Assembly (NCBI GenBank): GCA_900551385.1
Contig: URVS01000056.1
Coordinates: forward strand, 1-8,696
From: an uncultured Mollicutes bacterium
Lineage (GTDB): Bacteria; Bacillota_I; Bacilli_A; RFN20; CAG-449
Length of the DNA stretch: 8,696 nucleotides
Reading direction: 5' to 3'
The position numbers and the translations under genes are program-made. This document shows positions 1 to 6,823 of this stretch, one piece after another. The first letter of the stretch is position 1; every line of letters begins with the position of its first letter. The notes under the pieces are model-generated. The model had not been told where the DNA came from. It worked only from the letters and a program-made list of their open reading frames with translations, and ran no database searches.

Positions 1-215
1 TGATTAATAACACTATGCTTTTTTATAAAATTAATTAAAAATTTACCAATTATATCATCACCTACTGCACCATAAAAAGATGAAATACCACCAAATTTAG
101 CTATTGCACAACTAACATTAAAAGGTGCTCCACCAGCTCTTCTTTGATAAGAAAAAGCATTATCATGGTATTCACCAATCATATCAACTAAAATTTCACC
201 AACACATATAATCAT
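1..215 (-). CDS. PfkB-family sugar kinase, fructokinase-like (partial, N-terminal 71 residues)
   Basis: This is the N-terminal part of a PfkB/ribokinase-superfamily kinase, which phosphorylates a sugar or nucleoside hydroxyl with ATP in the cytoplasm. The visible protein begins MIICVGEILVDMIGE, the usual first strand with the substrate-contacting Asp (D11). The family's first signature follows as RAGGAPFNVSCAIAKFGG (residues 26-43), then GAVGDD..G (49-57). GGAPFNVS resembles fructokinases more than ribokinases, but the substrate cannot be fixed because the C-terminal ATP site and catalytic Asp lie outside the window. The ATG is 3 bases after the stop of the upstream ligase gene, with no strong ribosome site, so translational coupling is likely. 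It is the third visible gene of the operon that starts at the promoter near 2650. The frame is open to the window edge. Confidence 0.9.
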   Translation of the reverse strand, partial: MIICVGEILVDMIGEYHDNAFSYQRRAGGAPFNVSCAIAKFGGISSFYGAVGDDIIGKFLINFIKKHSVIN

Positions 216-218
216 ATT

Positions 219-1775
219 TTATTCATCTAAAAATTTATCATGATCAATCTTTCCAATTTTTGTCTTAGGAAATTCATCTAAAACAATAATCTTATGAGGA
301 ATCATATATTTAATTAGCCTTTCATTTAAAGTTTTATATATTAAAGAAATCAATTCATTCTGATTACATTTATAATTTTTATTTAAAATAATATATAAAT
401 TTGTATGAGGTTTTGGATAAGCAAAATATTCCATTGCCGCATCAAAAATATCATTATTTTCTAGAACAATTTTTTCAATTTCTAAAGGATAAACATTTAT
501 TCCACTGATTTTGAATACTCTTTTCTTTCTTCCTTTAATATAAATATAACCTTCATTATCAATATAACCTAAATCACCACTTTTAATATATAATTTTTCA
601 TTTATTTTTATTTTTATATTATTAGATGCTATTAAATCATTTAAATAACCATTCATCATTGTATTACTATTAATACATATTTCTCCTATTTCATTACATG
701 CTAAAATTTTATCTTCATACACTAATACATCAATATCTTTTAATGGTTTACCAACTGAACCAATTTTATAATTCTCTAAAGTATTAACTGCACATACAGT
801 AACAGTTTCAGTTAAACCATATCCTTCTAACAATCGACAATTAGAATGATTTTTAATCATAATATCATTAAAATCATTAATTAATTTTGTTTGAACAATA
901 TCTCCACCTATAAAACAAAATTCTAAATTAGTTAATTTTGCTTTTTGAAAATTCTTATTTAAAATTAATTTTTGATATAAAAGAGGCACTCCAATTATCA
1001 AATTAACTTTATTTTGATTAATCCATTTAATAACTAAATCAGGATTAAATTTCATCATTAAAGCAGAACTTGCTTGATTAAATAATGGAGCGTGTACTCC
1101 CATACCTAATCCAAAGCCATGAAAAGTTGGTAATACTGCTAACATTGATTTTCCTTTAAGAGATTTATTAACAATATACGGAACTTTTTTCGCTAAATTA
1201 TTTATTGAATCATTACTTAGTTCAATTATTTTTGGCATACCAGTTGTTCCACCCGAATGTAAATAAATAGAAGTTAAAGAATCATCATTAATAAATGAGT
1301 CATGATTTTCTTGATATTTATTAAAATCATTTAATAATAAAATATTTTTATCTTTTTTATATTTTAAAGAATATATATTTTTCATAATAAATCCATCAAA
1401 AGGATTAACATATATTAAATTTGATAATCCTTTTTTATTATTAATAAAATATTCATGCATTAAAACAATTCCATATTTAGAATTAGTCAATTTCATTGAT
1501 TCAATAATTTGATCAATTTTTGTTAATGGATGAATAATATTTTGAATAACTCCTATTTCATTTAAAGCATAAAAAGCATAAATATTTAATGGAATATTAG
1601 GTAAAGCAATTGTTATAACATCACCTTTATTAATATTTAATGATTTAAAATATGTAATTAATTTTCTAACATTAATAAAAAAATCATTATAAGTAATTTT
1701 TTTATTTTCAAAATATAACGCTACATTATCCAAATTATTTAAATTATTATGATAAATTCCTTGATATAATGACAT
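219..1775 (-). CDS. AMP-binding (ANL superfamily) acyl-CoA synthetase / acyl-adenylate ligase
   Basis: A 518-residue adenylate-forming enzyme, normal family length, that activates a carboxylic acid with ATP to an acyl-AMP and usually transfers it to CoA or a carrier thiol. The core motifs are present in order: the phosphate loop YLHSGGTTGMPK (171-182), GYGLTET (318-324), the ATP-ribose Asp in KSGD (398-401), the hinge and A8 region GRKKRVFKISGINVYP (415-430), and the C-terminal catalytic Lys in PKTKIGKID (K509). All key residues are there, so the enzyme should be active. The acid substrate cannot be read from sequence; similar Bacillota proteins are annotated as class I adenylate-forming or long-chain acyl-CoA ligases. 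No carrier-protein domain is fused. The start has an AGAGG ribosome site 5 bases upstream that overlaps the TAG stop of the preceding membrane acyltransferase gene. This tight spacing suggests coupled expression and a shared pathway. Confidence 0.9.
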   Translation of the reverse strand: MSLYQGIYHNNLNNLDNVALYFENKKITYNDFFINVRKLITYFKSLNINKGDVITIALPNIPLNIYAFYALNEIGVIQNIIHPLTKIDQIIESMKLTNSKYGIVLMHEYFINNKKGLSNLIYVNPFDGFIMKNIYSLKYKKDKNILLLNDFNKYQENHDSFINDDSLTSIYLHSGGTTGMPKIIELSNDSINNLAKKVPYIVNKSLKGKSMLAVLPTFHGFGLGMGVHAPLFNQASSALMMKFNPDLVIKWINQNKVNLIIGVPLLYQKLILNKNFQKAKLTNLEFCFIGGDIVQTKLINDFNDIMIKNHSNCRLLEGYGLTETVTVCAVNTLENYKIGSVGKPLKDIDVLVYEDKILACNEIGEICINSNTMMNGYLNDLIASNNIKIKINEKLYIKSGDLGYIDNEGYIYIKGRKKRVFKISGINVYPLEIEKIVLENNDIFDAAMEYFAYPKPHTNLYIILNKNYKCNQNELISLIYKTLNERLIKYMIPHKIIVLDEFPKTKIGKIDHDKFLDE

Positions 1776-1783
1776 AAAAACCT

Positions 1784-2599
1784 CTAAACAATATGAAATC
1801 CCATTATTAATAAAATAACAACAAATAAACCTGTTATTATTATTTGATGAGCAAAATAAAATATTAAACTATGTCGACCAATAAAAGTAATAACATTATT
1901 ATGATAATTAAAATTAAATAATGATTTTCTATCTTTATATAATAATTTACCAAAAAATACACCTATAAAGATTTCTCCTCCATATAATAAAAATGGAAAA
2001 CAATCACTACCAGCTAATTTATCACCAATTAAAATATGACATAATAACAAAAATATATTTTCTCCTTCATAAGAAACAAATATATAATTATGATAAAAAT
2101 ATATACCTATTGAAACCATTATAATTCCTATAACTAAATAAATATATTTATTATATTTAAAATTCTTTAAGCCTAATTCTAATAAAGAAATAATAAAAAG
2201 CGCTAAAGCAATACAATGTAAAACACCAAACATGATAGTTATATTAACATCATTAATTATTATACCAATTATATAAGTTCCTAATGTTAATAATAAACTA
2301 ACACCTAATAACATTAATCCTCTTTTTAAATTATTTTTTGAAAAAGAGCAACATACACCTGTTAATGCTAAAAATAAAAATACTATAAATTGTCTAACAA
2401 TTATTCTTATATCCCATGTCCAATAACTATAAGCAAAACTTTCTAAACTTCTAGTCCAATTACTTCCACCATATTCAAGAAAAATATCACGCATTAAAAA
2501 GCCGGCATCATACATAAAATGATCAAAAATCATAAATATAATTGCTATTCCTCTAATTAAATCAATTTCTAAAACACGATTAAAAGTTTTCTTTTGCAA
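1784..2599 (-). CDS. DUF1624 / HGSNAT-like transmembrane acyltransferase (TTG start)
   Basis: A 271-residue polytopic membrane protein of the DUF1624 (heparan-alpha-glucosaminide N-acetyltransferase catalytic-like) family. These proteins are thought to move an acyl group from a cytoplasmic donor to a sugar at or across the membrane. The N terminus RVLEIDLIRGIAIIFMIFDH contains R16 and H27 separated by exactly ten residues, the R-x10-H pattern of transmembrane acyltransferases. GVLHCIALAL (125-134) matches the GVLxRIALxY region of HGSNAT relatives, and GRHSLIFYFAHQ (241-252) is the usual last-helix motif. I count about seven hydrophobic segments (10-30, 66-88, 94-115, 118-142, 152-173, 203-221, 246-270). 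The start codon is TTG, supported by AGAGGGG eight bases upstream. It is the first gene of the acyltransferase-ligase-kinase operon. The acceptor is unknown. Confidence 0.85.
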   Translation of the reverse strand: MQKKTFNRVLEIDLIRGIAIIFMIFDHFMYDAGFLMRDIFLEYGGSNWTRSLESFAYSYWTWDIRIIVRQFIVFLFLALTGVCCSFSKNNLKRGLMLLGVSLLLTLGTYIIGIIINDVNITIMFGVLHCIALALFIISLLELGLKNFKYNKYIYLVIGIIMVSIGIYFYHNYIFVSYEGENIFLLLCHILIGDKLAGSDCFPFLLYGGEIFIGVFFGKLLYKDRKSLFNFNYHNNVITFIGRHSLIFYFAHQIIITGLFVVILLIMGFHIV

Positions 2600-2607
2600 A
2601 TTAATTT

Positions 2608-2614
2608 CCCCTCT
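2608..2614 (-). promoter_or_regulatory. Ribosome binding site deciding a TTG start
   Basis: On the minus strand AGAGGGG is followed by an 8-base spacer (AAATTAAT) and TTG at 2599. This is the strongest ribosome site near the start of the membrane acyltransferase. The resulting protein begins just before the conserved RVLEIDLIRG segment, as expected for the family. Confidence 0.7.
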
Positions 2615-2626
2615 TTATATATAGAA

Positions 2627-2655
2627 AGTATAATCAACTAAACAAATTTTTTCAA
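2627..2655 (-). promoter_or_regulatory. Sigma-A-type promoter of the acyltransferase-ligase-kinase operon
   Basis: A -35 box TTGAAA (2655-2650) and a -10 box TATACT (2632-2627) are separated by exactly 17 bases; each matches consensus at five of six positions. Transcription would start near 2620, leaving a leader of about 20 bases before the TTG start at 2599. It lies in the 65-base gap after the ABC permease stop, so the operon can be expressed independently of the transporter. No operator-like repeat is obvious here, and I see no convincing terminator hairpin for the permease gene. Confidence 0.65.
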
Positions 2656-2664
2656 TAAAATTAA

Positions 2665-4992
2665 TTATTCACCAGCTTTTAAAGCTTCAACCATATTTAT
2701 ATTTTTATTCTTCTTAGCTAAAAATATATTAACAACTAAGTTAGTTAATAAAACTAAATTAATAACAATAATATATGAAACAATACCAATAGAGATAATA
2801 ACTTCATATTCGCTAGCCAAAGCTTTCATTAAAGCATTCAATAAACTATATCCAATAGGTAAACCAATAACAATACCTAATATAGTTAACCATAGATTTT
2901 GTTGAATCAATATCTTCGCTAATTTTGAATTTCTAAATCCTACAACTTTCAAAGTAGATAAATCACGATATTTCTCTAAATAAGAAATAACTCCTAGATT
3001 ATATAAAACAATAAAACCTAATAGACATGCAAATGTTACTAAAACAGTAATTGATGTATTCATAATTTCCATAAATGAATCGTATGAAGACATAACATCT
3101 TTCTTTTTAGTTTGTAAACTTAAACATGTATAATTATTTATATCAACATTATCATTAGTTAATAAATAAGAAATATTAATTAAATCATTTAAACTAACAT
3201 CGTTCTTATTTTTAATATTCTTAGAATATTCATAACTGATAAAAATTGATTTATTAAGTATAGAAGTAACAATTTGCTTAATAGGTAAAGAATATTCATA
3301 ACTTGAACCATATAACTTAAATTTAAGAACATCACCAACCTTAAAATTATTTTCTTCAGCTATACGAGTAGAAATATATGCTCCATCATTATCCAAAGAA
3401 ACAATATTATATTTTTGATCAATAACTCTTATATAATCATGACTATTATCATAAATATCAATAACATAATTATTATTGTTTATTTTAATTGTACTTTCAT
3501 AAACTGCATCTGCTTTTAAATCATTTTGAACATTTTTAATATCTTCATTATTTGCTTGTTCATCAGTAGATAACTTATAATCAAAATTTAAAACTGTATT
3601 ATCTAAAGTATTTAACATTTCTTTCATTGTATCTTTCATACCAAAACTAGCCAATAAAAGTATAGTGCAACATACCACGCCAAATAAAGCCATTAATGTT
3701 CTAACTTTATTTCTAAATATATCTCTTAAATTCCATTTTGTTACAAAACTTCTATTATTAATAAATTTTGATTTTTCAATTAATAATCTTTTTGTTTTTT
3801 TAATATCATTACCTTTTAATATATCACTTGTATTACATTTTAATATCTTTCTAGTAGATAAAAATGAAATTAAAGAAATTAATACAATTACAAAAACAAT
3901 AATTAAATAACTCCACCATGGAAAATATAATTTCCAATAAGGCATATCAAAACATGTACCTTCCATTGTAACTGGATTAACAATAATTCCTGAAATTAAA
4001 TAACCAACTGGAATAGCTAAAATTGAACCAATTAAACTAATAAATGTTCCAAAAAATGTGTAATGAAATAATATTTTCTTATTTCTAAGACCTAATGCTT
4101 TTAAAATACCAATTTGACTTTTTTCATTAGTAGTTATTCTTGACATAGTAGTAATCATAGTTAAAACACCAATAATTAAGAAAATTAAAGGTAATAAATA
4201 TCCCATAGTTTGACCTTCTTCAATTTCACTATTAAGCATATTGTATGAAGCATTTTCTTCACGAGATAATAACATTGAAGTAGTATTTAATGTTGCATTT
4301 ATTTTATTTTCTAAATCATTTTTTTCTAATGTTGTATCAATTAATATTTGATTATAAATTAAAGATAAATTAGGAATATCTTTTATTGTTTCATTAAATA
4401 ATTTTGGAGTAATATAAAAATAACCATAAGTTTCATAATCAGGCATAATTTGATTTTCATCTTTTACTGCATATAAATATTCTGGACTTTGTATTAAAGA
4501 TCCAATTTTAAAAGATAAGCTTAAATTAAAATATGTAATTTTAAATTCATCACCAATTTTTAAATTATTATTTATAGCAAATTTATTAGAGACATAAGCT
4601 TCTAAAGAAGAAGAATCATATTTATTTCCTTCAACAATATATAAAGAAGAAATATTATTATTTTCCATCACATTTAAAGATAAAGTTTTATCTTTTTTTG
4701 AATCATCGACATAAGTAGTATTAACAACCAATCTTCTTGTTGCATCAACATTATCAAGATTATTTATTTTATTAATATCTTCATCATTAAAGCCATTAAC
4801 ATTTATTGAATATAACCAATAATCAGCATAATTTGTTTCATTAAAGAATCTTTCTCCATCAACTTTTAATGAATACCATTCACTATTAAAACCTAAAAAG
4901 ACACCTACACTTAAAAAGATAATTATAATTAAAGAAATAAATTGTGCTTTATATTTAAATAATGTTCGATATAATTTTTTAAATAAAACCAT
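2665..4992 (-). CDS. FtsX-like (MacB-type) ABC transporter permease
   Basis: A 775-residue membrane permease with the duplicated FtsX architecture of MacB/LolE-type (type VII) ABC systems, which use ATP-driven mechanotransmission to move substrates, often peptides, lipids or lipoproteins, out of or off the membrane. The first half has a membrane segment at 15-35, a large extracellular domain (about 36-260) and segments near 262-282, 308-335 and 360-382. The second half repeats this with TM 430-450, extracellular 451-645 and segments near 648-670, 698-722 and 732-760. Coupling-helix motifs appear twice: EKSQIGILKALGLRNKK (290-306) and YRDLSTLKVVGFRNSK (675-690). The ATG is one base after the stop of the ATPase gene, with AGGAG 13 bases upstream. 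The reading frame is intact although its partner ATPase is broken, so the transporter is either recently dead, uses another ATPase, or the ATPase lesion is an error. Substrate unknown; resistance to a peptide or bacteriocin is one possibility for this class. Confidence 0.9.
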   Translation of the reverse strand: MVLFKKLYRTLFKYKAQFISLIIIIFLSVGVFLGFNSEWYSLKVDGERFFNETNYADYWLYSINVNGFNDEDINKINNLDNVDATRRLVVNTTYVDDSKKDKTLSLNVMENNNISSLYIVEGNKYDSSSLEAYVSNKFAINNNLKIGDEFKITYFNLSLSFKIGSLIQSPEYLYAVKDENQIMPDYETYGYFYITPKLFNETIKDIPNLSLIYNQILIDTTLEKNDLENKINATLNTTSMLLSREENASYNMLNSEIEEGQTMGYLLPLIFLIIGVLTMITTMSRITTNEKSQIGILKALGLRNKKILFHYTFFGTFISLIGSILAIPVGYLISGIIVNPVTMEGTCFDMPYWKLYFPWWSYLIIVFVIVLISLISFLSTRKILKCNTSDILKGNDIKKTKRLLIEKSKFINNRSFVTKWNLRDIFRNKVRTLMALFGVVCCTILLLASFGMKDTMKEMLNTLDNTVLNFDYKLSTDEQANNEDIKNVQNDLKADAVYESTIKINNNNYVIDIYDNSHDYIRVIDQKYNIVSLDNDGAYISTRIAEENNFKVGDVLKFKLYGSSYEYSLPIKQIVTSILNKSIFISYEYSKNIKNKNDVSLNDLINISYLLTNDNVDINNYTCLSLQTKKKDVMSSYDSFMEIMNTSITVLVTFACLLGFIVLYNLGVISYLEKYRDLSTLKVVGFRNSKLAKILIQQNLWLTILGIVIGLPIGYSLLNALMKALASEYEVIISIGIVSYIIVINLVLLTNLVVNIFLAKKNKNINMVEALKAGE

Positions 4993-4993
4993 A

Positions 4994-5585
4994 TTACCAA
5001 TCTATCTCCTCTACTGATTTAATATCTTTATTTTCTTCCAGTGATTTAATTAAACCATTTTTTACTTTAATAACAATATCAGCAATCGAAGCAATACTAG
5101 AATTATGAGTAACCACAATAATTGTTTTATGATATTTTTTGGTCATATCTAATAATAATTTTAAAACTAAACTACCTGTTTTAGAATCTAATGCACCTGT
5201 TGGTTCATCACATAAAATTATTTTTGGATTTTTTGCTAAAGCTCTAGCAATAGATACTCTTTGTTGTTCTCCTCCAGATAACTGTTAAAGTAGGTATTAA
5301 ATTATAAAATTGAAAAATAAATCCTACAGTATTAGCTCTATAATCCGCTAATTCATTTTCATTAAATGATGAAATATCAATATTATCAACTATTATTTTT
5401 CCTGATGTAGGATTATCTAATCCACCAATTAAATTTAATAAAGTTGATTTTCCTGCTCCACTTGGACCTAAAATTACTACAAATTTCCCTTCTTCTAATG
5501 AGAAAGAAGCATCTTTCAAAGCATAAAATTCTTGCTCTTTTTCACCATATTTTTTACATAAATTATCAAGTTTTATTATTTCCAT
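4994..5585 (-). pseudogene. MacB/LolD-type ABC transporter ATP-binding protein, broken by internal deletion and frameshift
   Basis: This should be the ATPase that powers the adjacent FtsX-like permease. The 5' piece (5585-5244, 113 codons) starts after a good AAAGGA ribosome site and carries Walker A GPSGAGKST (40-48) and the Q-loop FQFYNLIPTLTV (91-102), then reads ten to eleven unrelated residues to a TAG. In another frame, from 5284 to the TAA at 4994-4996, the rest of the protein continues for 96 residues: signature QLSGGEQQRV, Walker B IILCDEP, D-loop GALDS and the switch His in VVTHN. The two true pieces total 198 residues, whereas family members are about 230-235. About 36 residues of the helical domain between Q-loop and signature are missing, and the frame has shifted. 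All other motifs are undamaged, so the lesion is recent or is a sequence or assembly error. Confidence 0.85.
5280..5284 (-). other. Deletion junction inside the ABC ATPase gene (CAGTT microhomology)
   Basis: The two frames meet at CAGTT. Upstream it ends the codons for LTV (ACA GTT); downstream it begins the codons for QL (CAG TTA) before SGGEQQR. A parent gene carrying CAGTT at both places would give exactly this junction if recombination between the repeats removed the stretch between them, roughly 110 bases and not a multiple of three. The parent sequence is inferred, not seen. Confidence 0.55.
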
Positions 5586-5607
5586 ATTATTCCTTTCAAT
5601 AAATAGG

Positions 5608-5619
5608 TAGTTGTAACTA
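5608..5619. promoter_or_regulatory. Operator-like inverted repeat (TAGTT-GT-AACTA) in the ABC transporter leader
   Basis: TAGTTGTAACTA has perfect 5-base arms around a 2-base centre and lies just downstream of the predicted transcription start of the ABC genes. The minus-strand heptamer AGTTAGT occurs here (5622-5616) and again beside the -10 box (5645-5639), 23 bases apart, about two helical turns. This placement fits a dimeric repressor of the MarR or TetR kind, but no regulator gene is in the window and the factor is unknown. Confidence 0.4.
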
Positions 5620-5631
5620 ACTAGTAAAGTT

Positions 5632-5660
5632 ATTATAGACTAACTCATTTACGTGAACAA
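5632..5660 (-). promoter_or_regulatory. Promoter of the ABC transporter genes
   Basis: A perfect -10 box TATAAT (5637-5632) lies 17 bases downstream of a partial -35 box TTGTTC (5660-5655). The site follows directly after the terminator of the deacylase gene, so the transporter is an independent transcription unit. Transcription would start near 5625, about 40 bases before the ATG at 5585. Confidence 0.6.
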
Positions 5661-5687
5661 GAAAAAAAGAGATTTTTTCTCTTTTTA
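5661..5687 (-). terminator. Rho-independent terminator of the deacylase gene
   Basis: On the minus strand AAAAAGAGA, a 5-base loop and TCTCTTTTT form a 9-bp stem (arms 5686-5678 and 5672-5664) that runs into a T tract. The upstream arm overlaps the TAA stop of the deacylase. The stem is mostly A-T with two G-C pairs, which is typical of very AT-rich genomes but weak. Confidence 0.7.
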
Positions 5688-6158
5688 ACATGTAATATCT
5701 TTTAAATCATATTTAATAATTTTACTTAATTCTAATAAAGTTGTTTCAATTTGATAACCAATTTTACCACCACTGAAGATAATCTTATCATAATTAGATG
5801 CAGATATATCAATAATTGTTTTAAAGAATTTTTTCATTCCAATTGGCGAACAACCACCATGAATATAACCTGTTAATGGTAATAAATCTTTTGATTTAAT
5901 CATTTCTATAGATTTTTCATTTACACATGAGGCGGCTTTTTTCAAATCTAATTCCTTATTAACTGGAACTAAGAAAACATAATATTGATGTGATTTACCT
6001 TGAGTAACTAATGTTTTAAAAACAATATTTGGATCTTCATTTAAACTATTAGCAACATCAATTCCACTAATCGCTCCACTAGAAAGATAATTATGAACAA
6101 CAAATTTAATCTTTTTTTGTTCTAATAATCTAATTGCATTAGTTTTCTCTTCTTTCAT
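5685..6158 (-). CDS. ybaK: YbaK/EbsC-type Cys-tRNA(Pro) deacylase
   Basis: A 157-residue cytoplasmic single-domain protein of the YbaK family, normal family length. These enzymes hydrolyse Cys-tRNA(Pro) made by mistake by prolyl-tRNA synthetase, protecting translation fidelity. Family features are visible: the conserved catalytic-pocket Lys in IVFKTLV (K48), the GGCSPIGMKK loop (101-110), and the C-terminal SGGKIGYQIE segment (129-138). Related family members act on other mischarged tRNAs (ProXp-ala, Ala-X), but the GGCSPIG loop favours the YbaK group. The start is ATG with GGAGG 12 bases upstream, a slightly long spacing. It sits alone between two terminators, so it is likely monocistronic. 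Confidence 0.9.
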   Translation of the reverse strand: MKEEKTNAIRLLEQKKIKFVVHNYLSSGAISGIDVANSLNEDPNIVFKTLVTQGKSHQYYVFLVPVNKELDLKKAASCVNEKSIEMIKSKDLLPLTGYIHGGCSPIGMKKFFKTIIDISASNYDKIIFSGGKIGYQIETTLLELSKIIKYDLKDITC

Positions 6159-6187
6159 ATTAAATATAAACCTCCATGAACCTTAAT

Positions 6188-6216
6188 ATAATATATAAAA
6201 AAAGTAGTTCATACAA
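6188..6216 (-). promoter_or_regulatory. Possible promoter of the deacylase gene, overlapping an upstream terminator
   Basis: TTGTAT (6216-6211) and TATTAT (6193-6188) are 17 bases apart. The -35 match is weak and the element lies within the hairpin and T tract of the zinc-ribbon gene terminator. Some promoter is needed because the deacylase follows that terminator directly. Confidence 0.3.
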
Positions 6217-6224
6217 ACTACTTT
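6196..6224 (-). terminator. Rho-independent terminator of the zinc-ribbon protein gene
   Basis: On the minus strand AAAGTAGTT, a 6-base loop (TGTATG) and AACTACTTT form a perfect 9-bp stem followed by a run of T. It begins 10 bases after the TAA stop of the zinc-ribbon gene. Confidence 0.8.
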
Positions 6225-6233
6225 ATTTTACAA

Positions 6234-6710
6234 TTATTTATTTAATTTTTCACCACAATTTTTACAAAATATAGCATCAGCATCATTTTCAGATTTACAT
6301 TTTGGACATATATTTTTTAATTTATGACCACAAGTTGAGCAAAACAAAGCATCTTTATCATTTTCAGATTTACAATTTGGGCAAATAATTTTATTAGAAG
6401 CATTAATAGTTTTATTTAATTCTTCACGTGTACCATCAAGCATATAATTAACAACATCTTTATGTACTGGAGCGCTTTGACTAGCCGCAAATGAATTAAG
6501 TTCTTTCATAAAACCTAATATTAAGAAAATAATTCCAATAGAAGTCAATGGTAAACCAATAAATAAACAGAAAAATAATTTTGGTTGAGTCATTGAATTA
6601 AAACTCATAAAAAAATCAATAAATCCAATTATGGATAACACCAAACCTATTGGTAAAATTATAAATCCTAATGTTCTAAATGTCTTTTTTGTTTTTGAAT
6701 AATCTTTCAT
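6234..6710 (-). CDS. Small membrane protein with two tandem C-terminal zinc ribbons
   Basis: A 158-residue protein of unknown function. The N-terminal half has two hydrophobic segments (about 13-35 and 45-68) separated by a short polar loop. A linker is followed by two CxxC...CxxC zinc ribbons: C110/C113/C124/C127 and C135/C138/C149/C152. Each ribbon ends in a CGxKL motif; such ribbons usually bind one zinc and act as structural or protein-interaction modules. Both ribbons should be cytoplasmic if the two helices form a hairpin. I chose the ATG at 6710, not the in-frame TTG at 6722, GTG at 6719 or ATG at 6716. GGTGAT lies 4 bases before 6710 at ideal anti-SD alignment, and the promoter would start transcription near 6720. 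The two ribbons look like a recent tandem duplication. It is probably a single-gene unit between the tRNA terminator and its own. Confidence 0.8.
   Translation of the reverse strand: MKDYSKTKKTFRTLGFIILPIGLVLSIIGFIDFFMSFNSMTQPKLFFCLFIGLPLTSIGIIFLILGFMKELNSFAASQSAPVHKDVVNYMLDGTREELNKTINASNKIICPNCKSENDKDALFCSTCGHKLKNICPKCKSENDADAIFCKNCGEKLNK
6243..6383 (-). repeat. Tandem duplication encoding two zinc ribbons (75-base period)
   Basis: The ribbon beginning at 6383 and the one beginning at 6308 are offset by 75 bases. They share the 18-base stretch TGTAAATCTGAAAATGAT and the protein pattern CKSENDxDAxFCxxCGxKL. Conservation at the DNA level, not only the protein level, points to a fairly recent duplication within the gene. 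Confidence 0.65.
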
Positions 6711-6714
6711 TTCC

Positions 6715-6720
6715 ATCACC
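6715..6720 (-). promoter_or_regulatory. Ribosome binding site deciding the zinc-ribbon protein start
   Basis: GGTGAT matches the 3' half of the AGGAGGTGAT consensus and ends 4 bases before the ATG at 6710, equal to normal spacing when aligned to the anti-SD. It overlaps the alternative GTG and ATG codons, making them unlikely starts. Confidence 0.5.
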
Positions 6721-6726
6721 AATTAA

Positions 6727-6735
6727 ATTATAACA
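6727..6735 (-). promoter_or_regulatory. Extended -10 promoter of the zinc-ribbon gene
   Basis: TGTTATAAT is a perfect extended -10 element (TGn plus TATAAT, the hexamer at 6732-6727). No good -35 box is present, which extended -10 promoters tolerate. Transcription would begin around 6720, giving a leader of about 10 bases. Confidence 0.5.
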
Positions 6736-6780
6736 TGTAATATTTAAAATAAAAATATTTTAATTTCTAAATTTTTCCAT

Positions 6781-6809
6781 AAAAAAACTCGTTAAGCAAT
6801 ATAACGAGT
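6781..6809 (-). terminator. Rho-independent terminator of the tRNA gene
   Basis: On the minus strand ACTCGTTA, a 7-base loop and TAACGAGT form a perfect 8-bp stem ending in a run of seven T. It starts 15 bases after the encoded CCA end of the tRNA. Confidence 0.85.
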
Positions 6810-6823
6810 AATAATTTAATAAG

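Noticed and set aside
3665..3910. Plus-strand open frame of 81 codons
   Set aside because: It lies wholly inside the permease gene on the opposite strand, in a membrane-segment region, and has no family resemblance; an antisense shadow.
5244..5585. Programmed frameshift or a genuine short ATPase
   Set aside because: A programmed shift would not remove about 36 residues of the helical domain; the missing segment requires a deletion, in the genome or in the assembly.
5586..5660. Riboswitch or attenuator ahead of the ABC genes
   Set aside because: The leader is only about 40 bases and has no structured conserved core; the repeats look like protein-binding sites.
6234..6722. Zinc-ribbon protein starting at TTG 6722
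   Set aside because: No ribosome site precedes it and the extended -10 promoter would start transcription about there; ATG 6710 has a well-placed GGTGAT.
6736..6775. AT-rich inverted repeat (AAAATA...TATTTT) between the zinc-ribbon promoter and the tRNA terminator
   Set aside because: It has only A-T pairs and is within chance expectation here; a proper tRNA terminator already lies next to it.
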